Shown in pieces: positions 40,226 through 51,235 of a stretch of DNA of 64,000 bases. The notes under the pieces are model-generated. The model was not told where the DNA came from and searched no databases. It was given only the letters and a program-made list of their open reading frames with translations. The stretch is from assembly GCA_029204225.1 (NCBI GenBank), contig CM055111.1:824453-888452 (forward strand), given 5' to 3'. Each line of letters opens with the position of its first letter. The stretch's first letter is position 1. Made by a program: the position numbers and the translations under genes. The stretch comes from Diphasiastrum complanatum. Its lineage: Eukaryota; Streptophyta; Lycopodiopsida; Lycopodiales; Lycopodiaceae.

Positions 40226-41907
40226 TAAGACAAGCTTTGTTCTATTATAGTAAAGGCTCCAGACTTCTTCCACCTCAATAGTAGTAACAATGATGGTTTA
40301 TTTTTTTGTTGGCTTTTGATGATGGATGCATCAATTATACTCATGTTCTTAACATATTTTTCTTATATCCAAATTTCTTCTTTGTATTTTTCATCATGCA
40401 ATCTACCAAATTAATTTTCTACTTGTTTTTGTTGAAGCATAGTAAATTATGATTCTTCACTCTTCATGGTTATGGGGCTCATCCTTCTTGACGTGGAAAG
40501 CTTCTTCAATTGCTCTTTTTCTAGATTATGGACAGATCTAAAGGGAAGGGGAACTTGAAGCCAATTTTGGCCTATGCATTGAGGTGGGTCAAGTAAGGTC
40601 ATAAAAATCACAACATTAAAGTTTTTGTTTGAAAATTCCAAAAAAGAAAACTCACTAGAAAATGAAAAGGAAACATATCAAAGGGCAGGCCTAACTAGTG
40701 ATGAAGATTTTAAATTACATGTCAAAAGAGAACAAGGGAATTACATGTATTTGGTGAGATACATTAATTTATCATAGCTCTTGCAATTCATCTTTTTTCT
40801 TCATTGAGAAGAAGAATCTCAATGCTTTTCGTCGACAACATGCAAACTTCAAAGGTGCAAGAATAACATGTCACATGTGTTGTTTATAAATATAGGGCAT
40901 AATTAATGGGCTTGCAAGTTATGGAGCAGCCTCTCATTCATGTGTCTTAAGGTAAGCTAACGTGTTAATATGAAGATATCTTATGCCACAAGCTAAGCTT
41001 GTAGTGTGAAAAAATTCCCAACTTTGAAAATGATCTCTTTCATTATGTATTTAAAATTTTGGATTCTACATCATCACAAATATTTCAATCTCATCATTAA
41101 GAAAATTTTCTCTTTTTGATTTTAATTTGATAGACTGCTTATTGAAAATAGCTGATTGATAATTTTTTATTATTTTAGTTAGCCAAGTATTGGCCAATGT
41201 GCTACGTATTTTGACGGATCAATGGTGAAGGCCCTATCCTTGCCACATGCAACTCAAACTCCAATTTTCATGCATTAAAATTTTCTTCGCATAACTTTAC
41301 TAAATAAAAAGAACATTTGTTCGACAAACATATTTGTTAACAATAAAGACTGAACACCGTTATCACTTATTGTAATTTAATCATTTTCTATTTTATAATT
41401 TTGGTATAAAGCATTTATAGACTTTAATTTTATAAATTATTGTTTATTATTTTCTCCATTGAATTTTTGCATATATGTTTAACTATTTGTTCAATTACAA
41501 ATCCATTTCCTCACAATATGAATAAGACTTTTTATTTGTTCTTTTGCAGATGAGTATTTTTTGTGATTATGACGAGACATCACTAAAATCATGAATACTA
41601 AATACGGAGTTGGAATATTTTGAATGCCAATCATAAACACTTTGATTATTGACTATGAATACTTTGTACACTATTCATGAATACCCTAAATATTCAACAT
41701 GGAAACTAGCCAAGAATCTTTTGAACATAGAACTTAATTATTTCATAAATTGAACATGAATATTCTAAATATTGATCATGAACATTGATTGTGATAGAAC
41801 CGATATATCCTTAATACTACTAGGTCAATACGGTTCAAATGGTTGGTCTAGAAATCCATGTTGCCTTGAAACTTCTGGATCTCTAGACCTAGACTGCTGA
41901 ACATCAT
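40226..41907. other. AT-rich spacer
   Basis: 40228-40290 duplicates 25016-25080. Beyond that no gene or retroelement motif is seen. 41580-41800 is rich in imperfect GAATATTCTAAATATTGATC-like words, making it weakly repetitive. Confidence 0.5.
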
Positions 41908-42030
41908 TATGACAAACATTTCTAATCTATTTCACAATTCTCCACATGTGGGAACATCCTCCACATGTGAGATTCACTCACAAACTTCTAACATAAAAAT
42001 ACCAAGCTAGATTTTTGCCAATTTCTCACA
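41908..42030 (-). repeat. Copia F 3' LTR, first ~120 bp only
   Basis: On the - strand it begins TGAGAAATTGGCAAAAATC after TTTTTTGAGGAG, and ends with homology at ATGACAAACATTTC (41908). The rest of the LTR is absent. Confidence 0.75.
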
Positions 42031-42540
42031 CTCCTCAAAAAATAGCTTGGAAAGGTACTAGATCACTTGAGAAGTTTGTAAATCTTTTTGAGTGGATCCT
42101 ATGGTATGCATAAGAAATGAAGATCAGCCAAGGGATCCATCATAGCAGCACCCTCACCATATCCATGATAAGATTTCTTTGGTAGAGATCTCTTGCCAAT
42201 ACCTTTGAAGAGTACACCACCAATATGCCACTATGATCATGGGCTTCCTCCATGCTTGATGATGGTCTTCGGATTTGAAAGCTCCACATGCATGATGGCT
42301 GCACCATAAATAGAGAAATCCGAGGCTTCCAAGCCTCATAAGGGTCATAGAGATCAAGATCATAAGAAGTGAAAAAATGATGATCATCAAGATTATGCTT
42401 TCTAGCTTGACTAGTCCACAATGTACAATGAACTATATCCATGATGGACCTAATCTTGATATCAAATACTATCTTGATCTTTTTTAGGCTAATTAATCTC
42501 TCAAGGATGTAAGTGTCCACTTTGGATGCTTCACTTAATC
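42031..42540 (-). other. Unrecognised segment in place of copia F RT
   Basis: A 134-codon open frame (42544-42140) has no RT, RNase H or other motif that I recognise. It occupies the place where pol should end, next to the purine tract, so it could be captured sequence or heavily diverged pol. Confidence 0.35.
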
Positions 42541-43628
42541 TCAAGGGGAATCACAATTTGCCTCAAAACATGTGAAAAAATGATTTTCAAAAACATGAGT
42601 AACAAGCTCAATCTTGTTCTTACTAGAACCAAGAGCATACTTTTGATAATACAATATCTTGCTTTCAAAATGTATTGGAAACATATCTAAGTCAATAATG
42701 ACAAGAAACATGTCCATACCACAAGTATCATACAAAACTAGAATAGCCTTTCTTGAATTCTGAGATCCAAAAAATTCAATGAAGCAAGATAGCATATCAA
42801 GTAAAGGAAGAGAAGCATATCCCCCTCTTTTCCATGTAAGGTGAGACATAAAGACTCGGCCATGCATCTTGAAGATCTTCTTGAAATCATATGAAGAAGA
42901 GACTCCTCCTTACACCTCGGCCCCATCACAACTTGAATATCTTCAAAAGAGATAACTTGTGATGCTTCTTGAGAAGCCTTGATCTCAGCCACTTCCAAGG
43001 TTGAATCTTCATGCAATATGACATCTCTATTCACAACCACTTTTGAAATAGAGAGTGTAAAGGCACTAAAGGCCTCCTTGATGGATGAGTATCCAATCAT
43101 GATCCATGAGCTTGGATCATCCTCCCTCCTTGTTTCCAAGGGAATATGTGCAAATCAAAAACTACCAAGTTCACTAAGGTGATCAACCTTAGACTTCATC
43201 TTGAATAAAACTTCATATGGTGCTATTCCTTCAAGAGCTTCAATATACATCAAAGCTTTGATCTTCAATGAGAATTGCTTCTCAACATATGCCTTGAATA
43301 ATAGGGAATAATCATACACCATAAAACTTGAAGAGAGAAGATATGTGCATCTTGTGTGATCATCCTCCTTTAAAAGATTGGACATACAAGAAACATCAAG
43401 AGAGTTTCAACTCTCACTTGGATCCAATTTGTAGATGCCTTCAAATCTTGATCCATATGCAAGGATCTCATCATCCTTCTTGATCACAATTTTCAATATG
43501 GAAATTGACATCAAAACCACTATCAAGAAGTTGGCCAACACTTAAGATGTTCTTTGTAAGCTTTGGGACAAAAAGAACATTGTTGAGAAAGAGATCTTTA
43601 GAAGATGCAAGCTTCAAGGGAATAATCC
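42541..43628 (-). pseudogene. Copia F protease-end and integrase fragments
   Basis: Above 43400 there are protease-downstream residues corresponding to NVLFVPKLTKN. The frame 43385-43155 has SSFMVYDYSLLFKAYVEKQF, the integrase piece matching D at ~37800-37865, then joins ALEGIAPYEVLFKMK. The frame 43139-42738 has WIMIGYSSIKEAFSAFTL, the integrase C-terminus. The integrase core between them is deleted, as in D but at different end points. Confidence 0.7.
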
Positions 43629-44669
43629 CTACTCCTTCAATATTGCACTCATGCTAACTTGCAATGTATATGGTCTTCTCGACTCTTTCATAAGGCATAA
43701 TAGATGAAAAAGAGTGCTTGGAGCCACACATATGTGAAGAGGTTCCACTATCAATATACCATGAGTTATCCTTGTTGAAGTGGAAGAAGATAAGCTTGAT
43801 GCCCTAAGAGAGCCTTCTACATCACTTGCAATATAGTCTCCCTTCTCATTAGAGATGTTGGCTTGCTTGAGTTGATTCTTCTCCTTGAAGCAATTGGTGG
43901 CATAATGACCCTTCTTGCCACAATAAAAGTACTTGATCTTCTTCTTCTTTGAAGTAAAATCTTGAGAGGAATCATCATCCTCTTCATCTTGGTCTTTGAC
44001 TTTGTCATTAGAGAAGTGTTGTTGTTGGTTCTTACTCCTCTCTTTGTGCTTGGCAAATAGAGCTTTGCCATCATTATTATGATTGAGTGATATCTTGTCC
44101 ATCCTTAAGAGTTTGTACCCTTGTCTTGATTCTTCAAAAATAAGCACAGTTTGAAGGGCCTCCAAACTTGGTAGCTCCTCCTTAATGGCATAGGATTGGA
44201 CAAGGTTATCATATTCATCTCTCAAGCCATTGAGAATGACTTGGACTAGCTCACTTTGATTGATTGAATCACCAATGCAAGCAAGCTCCCTATGAATATC
44301 TTTGACTCTCAAAACATAATTAGATGCACTCTCATCACTCTTTTGACTAATTTGAAAGATTTGATTTCTAAGAGTGAGGAGCCTAGAGGTGTTCTTACCC
44401 TCATAGATAGACTTGAGACAATTCCAAGCACCAATCTCTCTCAAAATCTCATTAGAGACATTCATCTTGATAAAGTGGAGAGCCATCCTAGCTCTCTTCT
44501 TGTATTTTTGTACTCCTTGAAGGACTTGAGGCTCCTCCTCAATCCCAAGTAAAATTTCCATCACATCTTGGAGTATCAAGATTGACTCCATTCTAACCTT
44601 CCAAATATAATAGTTGGAGGTAGATAGTCTTTCACTAGATTCCAATAGGTAGGAACCCATAGAAGCCAT
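43629..44669 (-). pseudogene. Copia F gag-protease
   Basis: The 346-codon frame starts MASMGSYLLESSERL and is colinear with the D gag (YYIWKVRMESILILQDVME, KNTSRLLTLRNQIFQ, LVQVILNGLRDEYDNLVQSY). It lacks ~7 residues at REIGAWNCL. The zinc knuckle reads YFYCGKKGHYATNC, with the first Cys changed to Tyr (TGC to TAC). After the knuckle the protease motif is out of frame: the ORF reads GILIVEPLHICVAP, where a +1 frame would give IDSGASSHM. Confidence 0.85.
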
Positions 44670-44769
44670 GAAATATTGAAGACTCCTTGTAATGAGACAC
44701 TAAAATGTTGCTACTCTCTTACTCTAGGATCCAATAATGATATGCTATCACCTCCTATACAAGATCTAC

Positions 44770-45341
44770 GTAAAAAAAATCTGCTCTCCTCAAGTAGAGA
44801 GAGAATCCTACCAATAGCTCTCGGGTAGAGAGAGAATGCTAGAAAACACTTTGATCCAAAATCTCACTTGATCTCAAAATCAATTAGCATAGAATGAAAA
44901 GTACAATGATACTAGTATATCCAAAATCTAATTCTAACTCAAACATGATTGGACCTCATATTTACAACCTCTTAATCCTATTGGACCAGATGCATCCACC
45001 TCTAAATTCTATTGGACCTCTTGAACTTTGACTTGTCACACATCAAACTAACTAAAGACACTTGTCAACAACCTATTTTGCATGAGTTTCACCTCCTACA
45101 CTACTTTGGCTCAATAGAGACATTACATGTGGATTTGACCAATTTGCCATCTATGCCAATTTTTGACTCTATCAACATTCTACACAAAGATGACCATAAA
45201 ACTTTATGAGACCCCTATGACAAACATTTCTAATTTATTTTACAATTTTCCACATGTGGGAACATCCTCCACACATGTGAGATTCACTCACAAACTTCTA
45301 ACATAAAAATACCAAGCTAGATTTTTGCCAATTTATCACAA
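44770..45341 (-). repeat. Copia F 5' LTR, end deleted
   Basis: On the - strand it runs from TGATAAATTGG (45341) through the TCCAATAGGA-type repeats (45040-44950) and two CTCTCTAC words (44835, 44800), the same plan as the D LTR. It fuses to the gag leader near 44770, losing the LTR 3' end and primer site. Confidence 0.75.
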
Positions 45342-46176
45342 TGTTTACTAGGGGTTTTTGGGACTCTTAGTTTCTTGACTAGGATGTATTTGATGAAGTT
45401 ATGGATCATGCCATCATCCTCTGTTCCCTTGACTAACTGATTGCCAATTTTCTCATGCATACATTATTGGAAAATGAAGGTGGATGTGATGGATCATGAG
45501 ATCTGTTTCCTCAGTGCAATGCACAATGCCTATCAAATTCAAGTTCATACTTATCATTAGAGAAAATTAGAGCTCGACGAGGGCCATTGAAAAAGATGCA
45601 TTTTTATTTTTTTTCTAATTTTCATAGCCATGTGGACCAACAGAAACCTTGATATCAGGCTTCTATGTAACATAGTATTTCTCAAATATAAATAAAATAA
45701 AAAGTTATTAAACATATAAATGTTTCGTCGGGAAGCATGTGAAAATGCTATTGGATGGCGAGGCTTGCCCTTCCAGCTCATCACTGCCCAAAGAGACCCA
45801 AAAATATGGAAAATGAATATGACAGAAGGTTGAAATGAGAAAATCGATGTAGCTTTAATATAAATGCATTCTCAAATCATGGTCATAGTTCAATGTTTCA
45901 AATTTTTGCCTGCACATAATGAATGGCGCCATCAAGGAAGCCATGCTCCTCAATGGACTTTGTGCTTCTCTTCAATGAGAAAGATGACAATGGATTATGG
46001 GTGCCAAGAAAACATTCAAAAAGCTCTTGGGTTCCGATGCATCCATCATCAAAAGGAACATTTCAAAAAAGAAAAAAAGACAAAATTATCATTCTGATCT
46101 TATTGGAAAGCCAGAATTTTGGATTTCAGAACATCATCAGGAGGAAAATCTATTTCTGAAATTTTAGTCCAACATG
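45342..46176. other. Unassigned spacer
   Basis: AT-rich sequence with short chance frames and no recognisable motif. Confidence 0.5.
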
Positions 46177-46554
46177 CATTAGAGGAGTTTTAAACTCCAA
46201 AAAGACCCTTTAAGAATTCGTGCAAGATGTAGTTTAAATTATTAAAATATTATAGCACTAATACTTTTGACTTGCCATAACTTTTTAATCGTACATCATA
46301 AGTATATCATGTAACATATCATTGGAAAGCCCTTGTTGAGCGCTTTCCAATGCACCAAACTATGCTAAATTTGAACTTACCACTAAAAAGTTATGCCATT
46401 TTTAGTGTGGAATAAAAATGTGGACTCAAAAAGTTACGTTACGTAGATTTCAAATTTGAGTGTTTTAATTGGTCCATGTGTAAGAAAAAATTGAGAAAAA
46501 ATATAAAAAGAATCCTTACAAAGGGTCTTTTTTGGATTTAGAACTCCTCTAATG
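46177..46554. mobile_element. MITE-like element with ~35-bp terminal inverted repeats
   Basis: The left end (46177-46211), CATTAGAGGAG to AAGACCCTTT, is matched in reverse complement by the right end (46520-46554), with a few mismatches. The 378-bp interior is AT-rich and has a small hairpin (ATTGGAAAGC / GCTTTCCAAT, 46321-46352). No coding capacity and no clear target duplication are seen. Confidence 0.65.
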
Positions 46555-46795
46555 TGTATATGCATTCAGAGATAAATGTGCAAGGATTCAAACATCAGGA
46601 TCACACAAAAGAAGCAATTGTGAGTATTGATGTATTGCCATACTTTGATTTTTATCATTCATAATACTCTTTTATTAAACTTGCCAATCTGGTCATTTTT
46701 CTCTTCTAGATTTATATCCATTCAATGTAAATGAATGAGAGCCAACTGGATCTCATGCATGTGTATTAGATGTAGTGCACATGAATATCGAATAG

Positions 46796-47609
46796 TTGCA
46801 ATATATAGGTAGAACTGCTAAGGACCTTGTTGATAGTGGAATCTTCTTCTGTGAATCTATGTACATTTCAGATCTAAAAGAGGCTTTTGGTAAAATCCAA
46901 CCGATTCCACTACCTAGTTTTACAAGTGATAAATGGATTACTCCTGATGTTGCAATTTCAGAATCATTTCGTTGTAAGTTGTATAATGAAGTAAGAAATT
47001 CATTAAAGATAAGTACAAGCTAAGAAATAGTTCGATTAATTCGGTTTGTGACTTTAAATATATTTGTGGATATTTTTTAAGTGTCAATGTACATAAAACT
47101 CCATCTGAGCTTATGGATGAAAGTTGGAGATATAGAATGCTGAATCAAAATGTCTTCCATGTGCTTTCGTTATCAGATAGAAAACAAACGTTGAGCCTTT
47201 GCTTCCATTACCAAAGACGGAAAAGGATTTAAAATAAATGGGTGCCACTTGATCAAGACATTGAGAAAAATGGAGATTCTCAACGAAAGAATATTGACAT
47301 AATTTACAATGATGGTGTTCTGACTTGTATTGAGGTTGAGGAAGATTGGTGTTTGAGTTACATCAGACAAGAGCTATTGTTACTACAATATGATATACCA
47401 TCATACTTTAGATTCATGTCCAATGGAAAACTGGTAAGGAGCTGCAATATTTTATTCCACTTGAATAGCTTGGTTCAAAATCAATCTTATAACAGCCATT
47501 CTAAATGCAATTAAATTTGTGTCATTTTTTGCAGGTACATAAAAGACATGAGATTGAGATCAAATGCATAGATATTGACGGAACTATCCAAATAGTGGAA
47601 GAACACTGA
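46796..47609 (+). pseudogene. Unrecognised host-gene-like relic, plus strand
   Basis: Three coding-like blocks are visible. 46796-47020 (IGRTAKDLVDSGIFFCESMY, then FTSDKWITPDVAISESFR). 46990-47434 in another frame, open except one TAA near 47230 (LMDESWRYRMLNQNVFHVL, then EEDWCLSYIRQELLLLQYDI). A final block, 47536-47609 (HKRHEIEIKCIDIDGTIQIV), ends in TGA. The last two blocks are separated by a clean GT-AG interval (CTG/GTAAGG at 47434/47435; TTTTTTGCAG ending 47535) that keeps the frame. The residue choice and spliced structure look like a real gene, not retroelement pol. I cannot name the family. Confidence 0.5.
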
Positions 47610-47813
47610 AATCTACTATCAACAATCATCACTGAATTACAAAATGAGATAAATATTTTCCGTCAATCTAGAAATTGCAATATAGTACTGTTCTAAAGAC
47701 ACAAATTGATTGTAACAATCCACATTCATATCAACGCAAATCCAAAAATGGGTTGTGCACATTTAAGATTGGATGTATCTTTTGATTGTAATATATACAT
47801 GTATCCTATAAGT

Positions 47814-48085
47814 TTTTTTCTGTACCAAGAGAAGGATCTTCTAAAATTGCTTCTTTCTGTGCTAGTTCAGTACTAGGAGGTATAAAAACTTCAACTTCCT
47901 TTTTTGTTATTTCTCCCTCATCTTCATTGAAGAGGACTTTTATTTCTTGCTGATCATATAGTATTATGTTTGTATCCTGCGGAACCTAGAAGGCTGTTAG
48001 AGCAGGAGCAACTTTTTTTTTTCCCGCCTTTGGGGCTCTCAATTTCTGGAACAAAACCCGTGCCACAATTTGTACACCTCATTAG
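47814..48085 (-). pseudogene. Unrecognised coding relic, minus strand, convergent with the previous
   Basis: On the - strand the sequence begins RCTNCGTGFVPEIESPKGG. After a run of ten A's (~48011-48020), which shifts the frame by one, it continues VAPALTAF, TAG, then VPQDTNIILYDQQEIKV, FNEDEGEITKKEVEVFI and AILEDPSLGTEKNL to a TAG at ~47814. The acidic, lysine-rich composition and single-base indel in a homopolymer suggest a decayed real exon. It lies ~200 bp from the end of the + strand relic, tail to tail. Confidence 0.45.
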
Positions 48086-48479
48086 GGTGGTATGGCTCAA
48101 TAGTGAACTATCATAAGCAACAAAATGTATGAGAAATTTAATAAAAATGATTTTAATGAAATAGAAATTTAAATGAGAAGGTTCTTTTTTATTAACTTTG
48201 ATGGAAAGAATATTCACGCTCCGATGACGATTGGAACATATAAAATAAAATTAGAATCAATACAAACGTAAACATGAAAAGGAAACACTGAATCAATACA
48301 GACATAAACACCAAAATGAAACACAGACAATGCTCAGGTAAAAATACATACTTATTTTCATAGGGAATCAAATATATTTTGGCCATTGGACTGCCATTAG
48401 GGCCCTTTTGGGACTCAAAACCGGCCTCTTCACTAATTTTAATTAGTGTTAATGAACTGGCATGTGGCATCACTTTCAC

Positions 48480-50085
48480 TACAATCCATTTTGAGGAAGC
48501 AACTTATGAGTGGTGGAAGCGGAGGGAGAATAAGCTACAAATAGAGGAGTGTGACACGTGAACTAATTGGCCATTATTTAAGAATGCTTGTATTGAAAAC
48601 TTTAAAAGATCATTCCAAGATGATGAAAACTTCAAGAGATGGACAAAGATATGTAGAAAAACTCTATACAAGAGTATAACTTTGATTTTTGAACTCTAAA
48701 TCTTAAGCTATCCACTGTGTCTGATGCGGATCACTTATGAAGGTATATACAAAGACTGCATCTAGATATTGGAACTGATATAGCATCACATTTTTGCACT
48801 AATTTGGACCAAGCTATGCGGGTGGATCTTAAAATCGAGCCTAAATATGTTGGTAAGTGGTCGACCAAATCGGGAGCACCCAAATATGAAGCTAATGGGC
48901 GGGAAGTTGAGTGGAATTTTGATATTTGTTGACCTGATAAGGAAAGGACCACAATCCTCTAGTACCCAACAATTAAAGTAGTTGATAGGAGGAATAGTGT
49001 TAAGAAACAAGTGAGCAACATGGAGGCCAAGCTGGAGGTGAAAATTGTCAAATCAAAGGCAGAGATAGATTGACTGTGACAACAAGGCTTATGTTTCACT
49101 TGTAAGCGAAAATGGAAACAGGACATAAATGTGATAAAGCTAAGTTTGCAGGGATTTCCTTGATTGTCGAAGATGATGAAGACGACATTAGCACATTTTG
49201 GGAGAATGTTATTGACACTGAACTGTCGCAAAGTGATGAAAGAAAGGAAGACACCTCATCCGATGAGGAATCACCACATCATCAATCAAACCACGGATAG
49301 CAGGAAAGATCCACTAGGAGGGATCAAAAAGTTGAACTATTGGGCATATTTGTAAATGCTTTCAATGAATCTTATTCTAACAAAACCTTCCATGAGCAAG
49401 CATTGATTAATGGAAGAAAAATTTTCCATTTAATAGATAGCGGTAGTACGCATAATTTCTTTAATAGTAGTCATTACGAAGCTACAGTTTAGTATCTTTG
49501 GATCATTTTTGATAAGATGTGAGTACATATTGCCAACGGAATAACCATTCCTTGTAATAACATCACCCTAGTGGTTAACTTGCAAATCGAGGATTATACT
49601 CTCCGAACAAGTTTTCATACAGTGGAGCTGGGCCCAATTTATGTTATATTAGGGGTTAAGACCTTGGGGAATGTGACAATCAACTTCGATGAAGAACTGA
49701 TGAGCTTTAGACAAGGAAAACACCAATTTGAACTACACATCGTTCAATCCACTCAACAACATTCAACTGTGCAACTAATTTATGTGGAGAAGTCTCAAAG
49801 GCTGTCCAAATTGCATGTGAAATGTTCGTGCTCAGGATCGAAGAAGTTGAGGGACAACTCAAGGAAGTCAAAACAAAAGCATTGTCCAAGGTAAAACAAA
49901 GTGTGAAAGATCCAAAGATTTGGAAGATCTTGGGTAAACTTTCCGATGTGTTTGCTGATCAGTTAGCCAAAGGTGAACCTCCTACCAGATTTGTGAACCA
50001 CTCCATTGATTTGGAAGTGGGAACTAAACTGGTCAATTTACCACCTTACAGACTATCAAGTGCCATATAGAAGAAGTCCATAAAA
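48480..50085 (+). pseudogene. Gypsy gag-protease-RT start relic (M)
   Basis: Gag pieces: THFEEATYEWW-like near 48490 and NWPLFKNACIENFKRSF. A zinc-knuckle-like GLCFTCKRKWKQDIKC at ~49085 matches the GLCYRCDEKWxxxHxC form of chromovirus-like gypsy gag. The protease FHLIDSGSTHNFF (~49425) has an intact DSGS. The frames end with LPPYRL (~50040), preceded by VNHSIDLEVGTK, the entrance of gypsy RT. Several stops and shifts separate the parts; the rest of pol is absent. Confidence 0.75.
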
Positions 50086-51235
50086 AAATTCGTCTCCGTT
50101 GACTTTCGTGTTCGCGAAACTCTTCGTGTTTCAGGCCTCCAGATGTTTGAGTTTGCGAACATCTTCGTCAGGTGAAGGGCTGAAAGCTAGCAAGGCTTTA
50201 TAATCAAAAACACTCTGTTTCTTCATTCAAGAGAAGTCTATAAGTCTAGTCGTGGCATTGAACTTTCAAAGTCTAAAAGCTACTATGACATCATACTAAT
50301 AACTTTTAGACTTTGATAGTACGATGCACGACTATAATCATAATAACTTTTAGACTTTTAAAGTATGATGCCATGAGTAGAATCATAATAGCTTTTAGAC
50401 TTTGAGAGTATGATGCCATGACTAGAATCATAGACGTTTAGACTTTCAAAGTATGATGCCATGACTAGAAGCATATACTTCTATAGAAGAGACTCTTACC
50501 ATGAACACGATGATAGTGAAGTTTGATAAGCAGTAAGTGCTAATAGCAATACTCAAATAGAACTTTGTAAAAACTGAGCTATGTAAGTCTTTAATGATCA
50601 GCTACTTATACTAAAAAAAGTTAAACTTATATGGTATGGACAGCTAATCAGGTCATCGCAATTTTAATGAGCACAGAGAATTAGTTCTTATCACTGGAAA
50701 ACACCCAAAGCAAAACAACACATAAACACATTAAAAAATGAAAGAAGTCCTAGTTATGCGAATGCTTATTAGCTTCAGCCAATTTCCTACACACAATCAG
50801 TTCAAATCGTCTCTTCATAGATGTCGCCTGTAAATTCACGTTAGAGAACAGAAATTCAGTACAAGATGGAAAGAGTGAACAGACACGTATCAGAAACAGT
50901 TACAACAAAGCCCAAAGTGTGTTTGATCAGTTGATAAGAAGTGAAGCTACAACAATGAGAGAAAAGGAATGCACAAGCTTAAGAACAGGCTCTCTTCTCT
51001 CTATTGATAAACGGAAATATCTGCATATGTACAAATGTGTCGGTGTCACTCTTATAGAGGCGTACACCAGGCTAAAGCATCACTCACTAACTGTTAGGAT
51101 AGCGGTTGGGAACAACTACATGTCGCTCTGAAATGAGGCGACTTAAATGTATCTCAAGTAAAATTCTAGCTTGCAATAGGCCTTTACATGTATTTAGGCT
51201 CTATCGCATACATACATGTGCAAAAATTCAAAAAT
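50086..51235. other. Spacer with short tandem repeats
   Basis: Contains the repeat at 50262-50480 and otherwise no gene. 50919-51131 is a short chance frame. The stretch may be the 3' flank of the decayed - strand frame at 51236. Confidence 0.4.
50262..50480. repeat. Imperfect ~60-bp tandem repeat
   Basis: Successive copies of TTTTAGACTTT(G/C)A(A/G)AGTATGATGCCATGACTAGAATCATA occur with the orientation of the first copy reversed. The inverse form (TCTAGTCATGGCATCATACT) recurs at ~56690 and ~57262 just before the (CT)n tracts. Confidence 0.75.

Larger units (their letters stand above)
41908..45341 (-). mobile_element. Copia element F, relative of D with pol replaced
   Basis: A - strand element is bounded by a ~120-bp repeat: 41908-42030 and 45218-45341, the start of its LTRs. 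It has a long gag (44669-43629), protease and integrase fragments to ~42870, and a short unrecognised stretch (42540-42050) before the purine tract at 42031-42045. Reverse transcriptase and RNase H are missing. The primer site is lost in a deletion fusing LTR and gag leader near 44770. Confidence 0.8.
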
